NCBI GenBank assembly: GCA_963678235.1
Contig: OY782766.1
Coordinates: 2,914,001-2,978,000 of the forward strand
Length of the DNA: 64,000 nt
Reading direction: 5' to 3'
Source of the DNA: JABMQB01 sp963678235
GTDB lineage: Bacteria > Bacteroidota > Bacteroidia > Bacteroidales > Prolixibacteraceae
The notes under the pieces were generated by a model, which worked only from the letters and a program-made list of their open reading frames with translations, made no database searches and had not been told where the DNA came from. Of this stretch, positions 17,874-26,100 are shown piece by piece. The translations under genes were made by a program, and so were the position numbers. Position 1 is the stretch's first letter. Each line of letters begins with the position of its first letter.

Positions 17874-18587
17874 CTACTTCAGATAAAAATCTTTTGTAAG
17901 TTCCCGATGCTCGTTCGTATAATCATGATGTTTTTCGTACTCGAGCATTAATACAAATTCATCAACAATCTGCATTTGGTTTGAAAATTCCATTAAATAA
18001 CGCCGTATCGGTTTAACAGGGTTCGGTTTAACCTTGGTAATACTGTTAAGAAATAAATTCGCGGTTGCAGCAAGGCGAATAAATTGTTCGCCTTCTTCAA
18101 CTGGCAGTATTAGTGCAAGCTTTCCATCTCTCGTCAATAATTCTTTTCCAATTTTTGCCAGTCCACTTAAAGCCAATACCTTTTGATGCCTTGCTGTTCC
18201 CCGTTCTGATGATGGTGATTCAGTACCATTTGAGAAATATGGCGGATTGCAAATTATAAAATCAAATTTTGCGGGGCTCCTTTTTGCAAAATCCAGAATA
18301 TCCTCGTTTACTAAAACAATTCGATCCGACCACGTTGAATTCGCGAAATTTACCTTAGCATCCAAACATGAATTTTTATCCAGTTCCACTGCCGTTATGT
18401 TAGCTTCAGTCCTTTGTGCCATCATTAATGACAAAATCCCCGTTCCGGCACCAATATCTAAAATAGATTTAGCTCCTTCCGGGTTTGCCCATGCACCCAG
18501 CAACACAGAATCTGTCCCGACTTTCATTGCCGAATTTTTCTGTTCAATGCGAAACTGTTTAAATTGAAAATAGGTATTTCGTCCCAT
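17874..18587 (-). CDS. trmN6: tRNA1(Val) A37 N6-methyltransferase
   Basis: About 237 residues from Met at 18587 (MGRNTYFQFKQFRIEQ); the longer frame to 18647 runs into the upstream gene fragment. It has the SAM motif ILDIGAGTGILSLMMAQ and the adenine-N6 catalytic motif NPPY in FIICNPPYFSNGTESP, with the YfiC-type N terminus MKVGTDSVLLGAWA. These enzymes methylate A37 of tRNA-Val. The start lies 1 bp after the stop of the truncated DUF2400 gene, so the two were once an operon, and the present promoter is unclear. Confidence 0.87.
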   Translation of the reverse strand: MGRNTYFQFKQFRIEQKNSAMKVGTDSVLLGAWANPEGAKSILDIGAGTGILSLMMAQRTEANITAVELDKNSCLDAKVNFANSTWSDRIVLVNEDILDFAKRSPAKFDFIICNPPYFSNGTESPSSERGTARHQKVLALSGLAKIGKELLTRDGKLALILPVEEGEQFIRLAATANLFLNSITKVKPNPVKPIRRYLMEFSNQMQIVDEFVLMLEYEKHHDYTNEHRELTKDFYLK

Positions 18588-18588
18588 T

Positions 18589-18855
18589 TTAAAATTTTTC
18601 AAAGGCACCAAGCCCAAACAAAGCATAGTCGTATTTGATTGGATCATCCGGGTCGAGCAACCTAAGCTGTGCTGTAACTTCTTCTACCGCCTTCCAATCG
18701 TTTTGTTTCCTTCTAAGCAAGCCAAGTTTTCGTGATATATTTCCGGTATGTATATCCAGAGGAAGCATCAAACTTCGCTTTGGGATTTTCTTCCAAATAC
18801 CAAAATCGACACCCTTTGCATCCTTCCTTACCATCCAACGCAAAAACATGTTTAT
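18589..18855 (-). pseudogene. Truncated TIGR02757/DUF2400 gene (C-terminal third)
   Basis: About 88 codons matching the last third of the TIGR02757 family: FLRWMVRKDAKGVDFGIWK...PLDIHTGN..RKLGLL...YDYALFGLG. It aligns end to end with residues 166-253 of the full copy at 18925-19686, starting at the codons for Ile-Asn-Met. Upstream of 18855 the frame loses all similarity and a TAA follows within four codons. The N-terminal 165 residues are missing, so the gene was cut here by a rearrangement or insertion. The family has no known biochemical function. Confidence 0.85.
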
Positions 18856-18924
18856 ACAGATAATTTAGGTAGTAAAATTAATCATTTCTATTTTTCTTAC
18901 TTTTAACTTGTTAAATATAGATGT

Positions 18925-19686
18925 ATGGAAATAGATATGAAAGAATTTCTCGATGAAAAGGTGGTTCAATATAATACCCCAAATTTTATTGAACTCGATC
19001 CGATTCAAATACCACATATGTATTCGCTAAAAGAAGATATTGAAATATCAGGATTTTTTGCAGCAACAATTTCGTGGGGAAACAGAACTTCAATCATAAG
19101 GAATGCGAAAAAAATGATGAAACTAATGGGTAATTCCCCATATGATTTCATAATAAACCATAATTATAGACATTTAAAAAATATTGATGGATTTGTTCAC
19201 CGTACTTTCAATTCAACCGATTTGATAACCTTTATTGTAGCATTAAAATACATATATAAGTATCGAGGGGGATTGGAAAGTATTTTCACAGAAAACAAAA
19301 CAATGGATTCTATTCAACCCGCCATTCATCAATTGAAAAAAGAATTTTTCACTTTACCCCATCTTAAAAGAACTCGTAAGCATATTTCTGACCCATTCAA
19401 TGGTTCTGCTGCAAAAAAAATAAATATGTATCTAAGGTGGATGATAAGAAAAGATAACGTTGGAGTTGATTTTGGACTCTGGAAGAACATCTCTCCATCT
19501 ATATTATCATGTCCGCTTGATGTACATAGTGGAAATGTTGCTCGTAAACTTGGTCTGCTAAATCGAAATCAGAATGATGCTAAAGCGGTTCAAGAACTGG
19601 ATAATGTTTTAAGGCAACTTGACTGCAACGACCCAGTAAAATATGACTTTGCACTTTTTGGATTAGGTATATATGAAAAGTTCTGA
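18925..19686 (+). CDS. TIGR02757/DUF2400 family protein, full-length second copy
   Basis: A 253-residue protein with the complete family layout, including NTPNFIELDPIQIPHMY at the N terminus, SISDPFNGSAAKK-like KHISDPFNGSAAKK in the middle and NMYLRWMIRKDNVGVDFGLWK...FALFGLGIYEKF at the end. It is on the opposite strand to the truncated copy and clearly diverged from it, so it is not a simple local duplicate. It reads A/T-richer than its neighbours, with many ATA and AGA codons. It probably arrived with the accessory segment and may replace the broken gene. Function unknown. Confidence 0.85.
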   Translation: MEIDMKEFLDEKVVQYNTPNFIELDPIQIPHMYSLKEDIEISGFFAATISWGNRTSIIRNAKKMMKLMGNSPYDFIINHNYRHLKNIDGFVHRTFNSTDLITFIVALKYIYKYRGGLESIFTENKTMDSIQPAIHQLKKEFFTLPHLKRTRKHISDPFNGSAAKKINMYLRWMIRKDNVGVDFGLWKNISPSILSCPLDVHSGNVARKLGLLNRNQNDAKAVQELDNVLRQLDCNDPVKYDFALFGLGIYEKF

Positions 19687-19996
19687 GCCAAAAACTACTA
19701 TTTTATAATTTTAATAAAAAAATTTCTAGTTTTGGTTATTCTAATTAACTTCCATTTTCATCAATTTCCAAAAATTCCCACCAAGAATTTTAACACCTTC
19801 ATTCTATGAAACTATTTTTCATTTTTTGTAAATTTTTCACCGACCCATTTTAAAACACGTTTCTATATATCCTCAGATTTTTCTAAAAAAATTTGGCAAT
19901 CATAAAATTATTAAACTGATTTCCCCTCCTGGATTTTATTTTTTGTAATTTTTTTTCGCATCTGGATTTCCCGAATTTTAACTTCAGCCTTATAAT
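19687..19996. other. Intergenic A/T-rich stretch
   Basis: No open frame is convincing here. CCAAAAACTA (19688-19697) and TAGTTTTGG (19727-19735) can form an imperfect stem after the DUF2400 stop and may act as a weak terminator. The rest is T-rich with no other structure I can support. Confidence 0.5.
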
Positions 19997-20134
19997 TAAT
20001 TAACTTAAGTTGCTACTTATAGCCTTAAAAATAAGGATTTAAGGATCTCAAAAATCAAGTAGTATGAACAAAAAGATATAAGTTTTTAACAAAAAAGCTC
20101 TGGGTAGCAGCATTTTATGGGATAATTAGAAATA

Positions 20135-20176
20135 ATCCTCCAGATTTCTGCTGCGAAACAAAACAACCTGGAGGAT
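20135..20176 (+). promoter_or_regulatory. Hairpin that hides the transposase ribosome-binding site
   Basis: ATCCTCCAG (20135-20143) pairs perfectly with CTGGAGGAT (20168-20176). The right arm contains GGAGG and ends at the base before the transposase ATG (20177). Such a stem would keep translation low when the element is transcribed from outside, as known for other insertion sequences. The same stem is present in the second copy at 59706-59747. Confidence 0.7.
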
Positions 20177-21001
20177 ATGATTGAAAAATCGATTGCAATT
20201 TATACAATTCTTGATGATTTGTTGAAAGAATTAAAACATACTGAACCAAAAAGCCGGAACATTTCGGATGCAGAAGTAATTACCACAACAGTTATCTCTG
20301 CCCTCTATTTTTCGGGCAACCAAGAAAAGGCTATTTGCTTTATGCGTTCGGTAAACTTAATACCGAACATGCTTTCTAAAAGCCGTTTCAACAGGAGGCT
20401 GCACATGATACGGGATTTAATCGTTGACCTTTTCTTTCAACTTTCAGGAATGATAAAGGGATTAAATATTGAATCGGAGTATATCATTGACAGTTTCCCA
20501 GTAAAGACCTGTGACAATATGAGGATAGCCAACTCCAAACTTGTGCAAGGGGAAATTTACAGAGGCAAAAAAGCGACCATGCGGCGATGGTTTTATGGCT
20601 TTAATGTCCATGTAATGGTAACCACTGAGGGTATTCCGGTAGAATATACTTTTTTACCAGGCAGCAAACATGACTCGGAAGCGTTAAAACAACTACCTTT
20701 CAATTTAGGGCAAGGGAGCCGGGTCTATGCTGATGCCGGCTATACAAATTATAAAATTGAGGATATGCTTCAACAGGCAGAGAAAATTGAACTACTAGTA
20801 GCCAGAAAAAGCAATTCCAAAAGAAAACGTGAACCCTATCAGGAATTCCTGATAGAATCAATGCGGAAACGTGTTGAAACGACTTTTAGTGAAATATCGA
20901 CATTGCTGCCAAAGAAGATCCATGCGGTAACAGATTATGGATTCATACTAAAAGTAATAATGTTCATATTTTCATATACATTAAGCAAAATTGAAAACTA
21001 G
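20177..21001 (+). CDS. IS982-family transposase
   Basis: A 274-residue DDE transposase. Catalytic residues are probably Asp105 (YIIDSFPV), Asp186 (VYADAGYTN) and a Glu in RKRVETTFSEIS (Glu234 or Glu239). Length and the N-terminal phrase DDLLKELKHTEP fit the family. Translation starts at ATG 20177 just after a GGAGG, one of the few strong ribosome-binding sites in the window. This copy has an open frame to its end and is presumably active. Confidence 0.93.
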   Translation: MIEKSIAIYTILDDLLKELKHTEPKSRNISDAEVITTTVISALYFSGNQEKAICFMRSVNLIPNMLSKSRFNRRLHMIRDLIVDLFFQLSGMIKGLNIESEYIIDSFPVKTCDNMRIANSKLVQGEIYRGKKATMRRWFYGFNVHVMVTTEGIPVEYTFLPGSKHDSEALKQLPFNLGQGSRVYADAGYTNYKIEDMLQQAEKIELLVARKSNSKRKREPYQEFLIESMRKRVETTFSEISTLLPKKIHAVTDYGFILKVIMFIFSYTLSKIEN

Positions 21002-21022
21002 CAACTTGAGTTAATTAAAAAC

Positions 21023-21622
21023 ATGCCTAATAATATTTATAACACACTTGTAGTCATCGGAACCGATGAACAAGTCAATCAAGTTTTAGAACACATAAAA
21101 GGTGAACCATTTGATGACGGTTCAGAAATGTACATTGATTTTAATAAAATCATTAAAAAACCTAAGGAACTAGATGTAAAGAGTGGTGGTATTGCCGAGA
21201 CTTTCCAATTCTTGCTGTTTGGAACTGGGAAAGCCGCAGAGAGAACGAATATTGAAGAAGAACAAAGTTTTATTAAAAGATTAGATCCTGAACAATTGCA
21301 CGAAGGATTCAATGACGCAATTGTGCGACAAGCTAATTTAGAAGAATTTAGATATTCAGATTGGTATGATTGGAGTATTGCAAATTGGGGCACAAAATGG
21401 AATGCATATTTCCAGTCATTGCACGCATATAATGTTATATACTTTAACACCGCCTGGAATGGAGTTCCAAATTTAATGATAAAGCTAAGTTCCATTTTTT
21501 CTGAAGTAACTCTCAAATACTTACATGAAGACTACGATGATTCATGGGAATTTGAAATAAAAAATGGAGAATTGTTAAATCATAAGAAAGAAAAAGTTGT
21601 ATGGGAACAGGTGAAAAAATAA
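21023..21622 (+). CDS. YubB/DUF1281-like ferredoxin-fold protein
   Basis: A 199-residue soluble acidic protein. The phrase WYDWSIANWGTKWNAY, the N-terminal NTLVVIGTDEQVNQVLEHI and the C-terminal hydrophobic/aromatic pattern match the DUF1281/YubB ferredoxin-like domain found on plasmids, phages and conjugative elements (Api92-like). Its role is unknown. Its ATG lies only 4 bp after the end of the IS, so its native promoter has been replaced and any expression now depends on transcription out of the IS. An inverted repeat follows 5 bp after the stop. Confidence 0.7.
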   Translation: MPNNIYNTLVVIGTDEQVNQVLEHIKGEPFDDGSEMYIDFNKIIKKPKELDVKSGGIAETFQFLLFGTGKAAERTNIEEEQSFIKRLDPEQLHEGFNDAIVRQANLEEFRYSDWYDWSIANWGTKWNAYFQSLHAYNVIYFNTAWNGVPNLMIKLSSIFSEVTLKYLHEDYDDSWEFEIKNGELLNHKKEKVVWEQVKK

Positions 21623-21627
21623 ATTAA

Positions 21628-21679
21628 CAAGGTACTATTGTGATAGTATCGATTCCAATTCCATCACAATAGTACCTTG
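21628..21679. repeat. 17-bp perfect inverted repeat
   Basis: CAAGGTACTATTGTGAT (21628-21644) and ATCACAATAGTACCTTG (21663-21679) are exact inverted copies with an 18-base loop. It follows the YubB-like gene and could terminate it, but no T tract follows. A local alternative stem, ACTAT-TGTG-ATAGT, competes with the long one. Confidence 0.75.
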
Positions 21680-21904
21680 CCAATAATCTTTATATCCTTG
21701 TCAATCACAAATAGGGTTGGTCGTGGCAGAAACATAATAATCCATCAGAACCGGACATTCCCATATTTTCAAACTTGAAAGGTTATACTATCTCTAGATT
21801 TCCAAATCCAACACCTTGACTTTTCATACCTTTTTATCTCTATCAATTGAAATGGCAATGATTTATGCATCGTGGTAATAATTTTTCTGCAGGGAATAAT
21901 GAAA

Positions 21905-22495
21905 TTATAGCCTCAGCGAATCATAAACATCAAAAATCTCTCTTTCCCTTATGCCAAGGTACTTTTTTGTAATTGCCATACTACTATGACCAAATAGTTC
22001 CATCAATAAAACAATAGATTCATTGGAATAATTATTCAGTTTTAGCACTCTATTTCCTAATGTTTTTCGAAACATATGAGATGATATATTACCATCAAGT
22101 TCAATATTATACTTCTTGAATATTCGTTTCAAACTTACATTAATCCAACTTCTGTCAATTGGTTTTGTTCCGTAACGATTAATGAAAATAAATTGATTGC
22201 TGTCGGCAATTGACATTTTTTCCTTTATCCTCATCAAAATGGATTTTAAGTCCTGATTAATCTTAATCTTTCTTGTCTTTTTTGTTTTCTTCTCAACAAT
22301 GGTAAAAGTTTCGCCAGTTTCAAATTGACTGAACCGGAGTTGAAGTAAATCACCAATCCGAAGACCAGTAAATACACCGATTGAGATTAGTAAACAATAC
22401 TTGTTTTCACCATCTCTTTCTAACTTTGAGATTAGAGACTTGAACTGGTCCCAGTCCATTGATGTTGTTGTAGTTTTTTGACCTTTTAGTGACAT
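21905..22495 (-). CDS. Short tyrosine recombinase (catalytic domain only)
   Basis: A 196-residue protein with all catalytic motifs of a tyrosine site-specific recombinase: first Arg in GVFTGLRIGDLLQLR, HxxR in SSHMFRKTLG, the second His in LFGHSSMAITKKYL and the nucleophile Tyr in the same block. The N-terminal core-binding domain of typical integrases is absent, so this is a compact type. It presumably mobilises or inverts DNA nearby. A 12-7-12 inverted repeat 145 bp upstream of its start is a candidate substrate. Confidence 0.88.
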   Translation of the reverse strand: MSLKGQKTTTTSMDWDQFKSLISKLERDGENKYCLLISIGVFTGLRIGDLLQLRFSQFETGETFTIVEKKTKKTRKIKINQDLKSILMRIKEKMSIADSNQFIFINRYGTKPIDRSWINVSLKRIFKKYNIELDGNISSHMFRKTLGNRVLKLNNYSNESIVLLMELFGHSSMAITKKYLGIREREIFDVYDSLRL

Positions 22496-23164
22496 AGCTT
22501 TAAATTTTATGGTTTAAAGCCATTCTATGGCGAAAGCTTATACTTTTAGTACAATTCAAACAAAAGTCCAAGAAATTTGAAGATGAGAATTACTTTCAAG
22601 ACACAAGTGCATGATAATCTGTGATATGCGGACACATGTCAACTTACACTTTTGACAGAAGTATAAGTTGGAAAATAATTTTAAGCTGGTTTATACCAAA
22701 TAGTACATAAATGTTATTTTATGTATTGTAGCAGTAAATCTCAGGTTTGAACCCTGGTATCCGAGGTGGAAATATAGAGTTACAAGACATATTTCTTGTG
22801 TCTTATTGTTAGCACAGATCATCACTTTTTAATATATTGAAAGAACAAATAATATAATTTATTTTTGCTTTTCACATTCCGCATTAGTATGTAGGTTCAT
22901 ATCTTGTTCTGTACCTATCTCGTTAATATTTTAATTTTAGTTGAATTTTTTAATATTGTCGTTTATTTGCACAACTTAAAAAAACATGTTAAAACCAACT
23001 TTCCTCACCGGAAAAACCATTAAATAATACGTTATTATTGATATACAGGAGTTTTTACCCATTTTTTCGACAGATGGCCAATTTAATTTTTGAACATATA
23101 TTTAGTAGATAAATAAATTTCTCGTAATTTGTAATTTCGTATCAACAACAATTAATAAACTTAA
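22496..23164. other. Intergenic region upstream of recombinase and regulator
   Basis: 669 bp between the divergent recombinase and hybrid-regulator genes, with no convincing open frame. It holds the 12-7-12 inverted repeat at 22640-22670, a shared 9-mer CTTATACTT at 22537 and in the repeat, and a sequence like a tRNA T-arm at 22741-22757 (TCAGG-TTTGAAC-CCTGG). The regulator's promoter must lie at its right end but no clear TAnnTTTG is seen. Confidence 0.6.
22640..22670. repeat. 12-7-12 inverted repeat, candidate recombination core site
   Basis: CAACTTACACTT, spacer TTGACAG, AAGTATAAGTTG. The arms match at 11 of 12 positions. Two 11-13 bp inverted arms around a 6-8 bp spacer is the standard geometry of a tyrosine-recombinase crossover site. 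It lies 145 bp from the recombinase start. A regulatory operator is the alternative. Confidence 0.5.
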
Positions 23165-26100
23165 ATGATAATAAGCATTCAAAATAAATTATTATTGGTT
23201 TTTGTAATCACCGTTTTAATGCTATTGAAATCCAATCTTGCCATTTCTGCAACATCAGGAATTAATTTTGAAGTCTTCTCTACTGAAGATGGACTACCAA
23301 ATAGCAGAATTCATTGTACCTATCAGGATAAAAAAGGTTGGATATGGATTGGAACCAATCAGGGTTTGAGTCGGTTTGATGGATATAAATTTCTTAATTT
23401 TGTTCCAGACTTAACTGACAGCGCAAGTTTAAAAGGTGGCTTGGTCAGGGTTATAAAGGAAGATAAACATGGAAATTTACTTATTGGTACGGAAAAAGGT
23501 GGACTAAATGTATTCGACAGGGAAAAAGAAAGATTTTACCATCCAATAGAAAATCTACCGGAGTATAGAAACAAGGCTATTTCGATAAACGATATCTCAG
23601 AGGATAAAAATGGATTAGTCTGGATGGGAACTGATTCTAATATTCTAATACTTGATACAACGGGAAATATTAAAACTTTAACCCCAAATTACGCGAATCC
23701 GGAAACTAATTTTGAGGGAAGTACAATAGGCGCTCTTGAGTTTGACAATTACGGTAATCTGTGGGTTGGCACAAATACTGGACTATATTTATACGATCCT
23801 TTAAATAACAAAATGAAAGCTTTTAATCTCCCTTATGAAATAAGTGAGAAAAAAGATATACAGGAAATATATCGTGATGAGGAAGGTCTAATCTGGATAG
23901 GAACTCATTACTCAGGCCTATTCGTTATTAATCCCAAAAACGGAACAATTCAAAAGATAATATTAGAATCAGAAGATAATCGTTCCAAAACAGTTCGTGC
24001 AATTTCAAAAGGAATTTATGGAGAGTACTGGATTGGAACCCGAGGTGGACTATACAAATATTCAAAGAGTAAGGGAGTGATTGATCATTACACGCACTCT
24101 TCAAAAGAACCCAAAAGCCTGTCCAACACTTCGATACTTTCAATATTTATGGATTCTGAGGGAGAAACCTGGATCGGGACAAGGAGTGGACTAAACTTAT
24201 TGGCAAAAGGCAAACAGGTGTTCCATAATTATATTGCCATACCTGGAGAAAAAAACTATTTAAACAGTGGTATTATTTATGCATTTTGGATTGACCGGGA
24301 AAAAAATATTTGGATTGGGACGGAAGACGGAGGAATAAATATATACAATCCTAAAACTAAAACCTACGAGTATTTAATGGCAGATGAAAATGATAGAAAT
24401 TCTATTTCAACAAACTGCATAAAAGCATTTCTTGATGACAAAAAAGGGAATTTATGGGTTGGTTCTGTTATGGGAGGGATTGATATAATAAATCTTAAAA
24501 CACGAAAAATTTCCCATTTCAAACATGAATTTGAAAATCCGAAAAGCCTTTCGGACAACAATGTCTGGGATTTTGCTATGGATAAGGATGGCGAAATTTG
24601 GGTGGCAACAACAACCGGAATTAGTAAATTCAATTTCAGGACAAATACATTCGAATATTATCCGGAACTACTTGATAACCAACAAGCAATATGGATTGAA
24701 TTTGATTCGGATAATAACCTTTGGGCAGGAAGTGTTGATGAAATAATTGTATACAACAAAAGCAAAAAAACAACGAAGCGGTTTGCAGAGCATTCAAGAT
24801 CAATGCTTGAAGACTCGAATAACCGAATTTGGATAGCAACCAATAACAAGGGAATCGCCATTTATTCGCCTCTTACAGGCCCCGTAGCCTATTACGACGA
24901 AAAAGATGGATTAGCAAACAATCAGGCACTTTGTATTTTGGAAGACAACAAGAACAATTTGTGGATAAGCACAAACAATGGACTTTCAAAAATGGATACT
25001 CAAAATAATTTTTTTCAAAATTTTTCGGACGAAGACGGATTAAGCAATAATCAGTTTTCTTATGGGGCAGCTTATAAAACAAAATCGGGCGATTTACTTT
25101 TTGGTTCCATTTCCGGATTCAATATGTTTAATCCAAGGGAAATATTTTCCATTGACAGCAATATCCCTATGGTTTTTACAGATTTCAAAATTTTATACAA
25201 ATCGGTTGATATTGGTGATGGTAAAAAATCGGTTCTTTCAAAAAGTATTTCAGAAACCAACTATTTAAAACTGCACCACAATCAGAATATATTTTCGCTT
25301 GAATTTGCTGCATTAAATTTCGTAGACAGTGATAAAAATAAATACTCCTATATGCTGGAAGGGTTTAACAATGCGTGGACCACACCCAGTATTGAACGTG
25401 TTGCTACTTATACCAATTTAAATCCCGGCGATTATGTTTTACATGTAAAAAGGGTTATTCAGGGTTATCCTGCCAATAACAATGAATTGCAGCTTAATAT
25501 TACGATTTTACCTCCCTTTTGGAAAACCTGGTGGTTTTTATCATTGGTTATTATGACAACTATTTTTTTGATTTATTTGCTTGTACGCTTTTTTATAAAT
25601 AGGGAAAAAATTAAAAGTCAATTGGTTGTCGAACGAATAAATGCCCGTAAATTGCATGAGTTAGACATGCTCAAGTTAGAATTCTTCACAAATATATCTC
25701 ACGAAATCAGAACGCCGCTAACGCTTATTCTTGGACCCTTAAATAAAATAAGGAATAATGAAGTTAGTAAAGAAGAAATTAACAATAACCTGGATTTAGT
25801 ATACAGAAATGCCAATACGCTGGACAGATTAATAAGTCAGCTTCTGGATTTCAGAAAATTACAAACCGGATTTTTAAAACTGAATTTAACTGAAACTGAT
25901 ATTGTAGAATTTATTCGTATTCAGGTTAATTCTTTTAACGATTTTGCAGATGAAAAACAAATTAATTTAAAATTCAATACGGTAAATAAACATCTGACCG
26001 CAGTTTTCGATCAAGATAAAATCGAAAAAATTATAAATAATTTACTATCAAACGCATTAAAATATACTGCTCCCGGAGGTTCTGTTTCCGTATTTTTTTC

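Larger units (their letters stand above)
19997..21018 (+). mobile_element. IS982-family insertion sequence, intact copy
   Basis: About 1,022 bp bounded by inverted ends TAATTAACTTAAGTTGCTA on the left and, read from the right end, TTAATTAACTCAAGTTGCTA, with one mismatch. The A/T-rich ends make the exact border and target duplication ambiguous. It carries one transposase gene. A near-identical copy in the same orientation lies at 59568-60588. Confidence 0.93.

Noticed and set aside
18625..18868. Plus-strand frame of 77 codons over the DUF2400 fragment
   Set aside because: It is antisense to the fragment that aligns with the full gene.
21628..21679. Reading the inverted repeat as a Rho-independent terminator
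   Set aside because: No T tract follows on either strand and a competing short hairpin overlaps it, so it is only called a repeat.
23000..23164. Bacteroidota promoter for HTCS
   Set aside because: Only near matches to TAnnTTTG (TAATTTTTG, TAATTTG) exist, none with a properly spaced TTTG.
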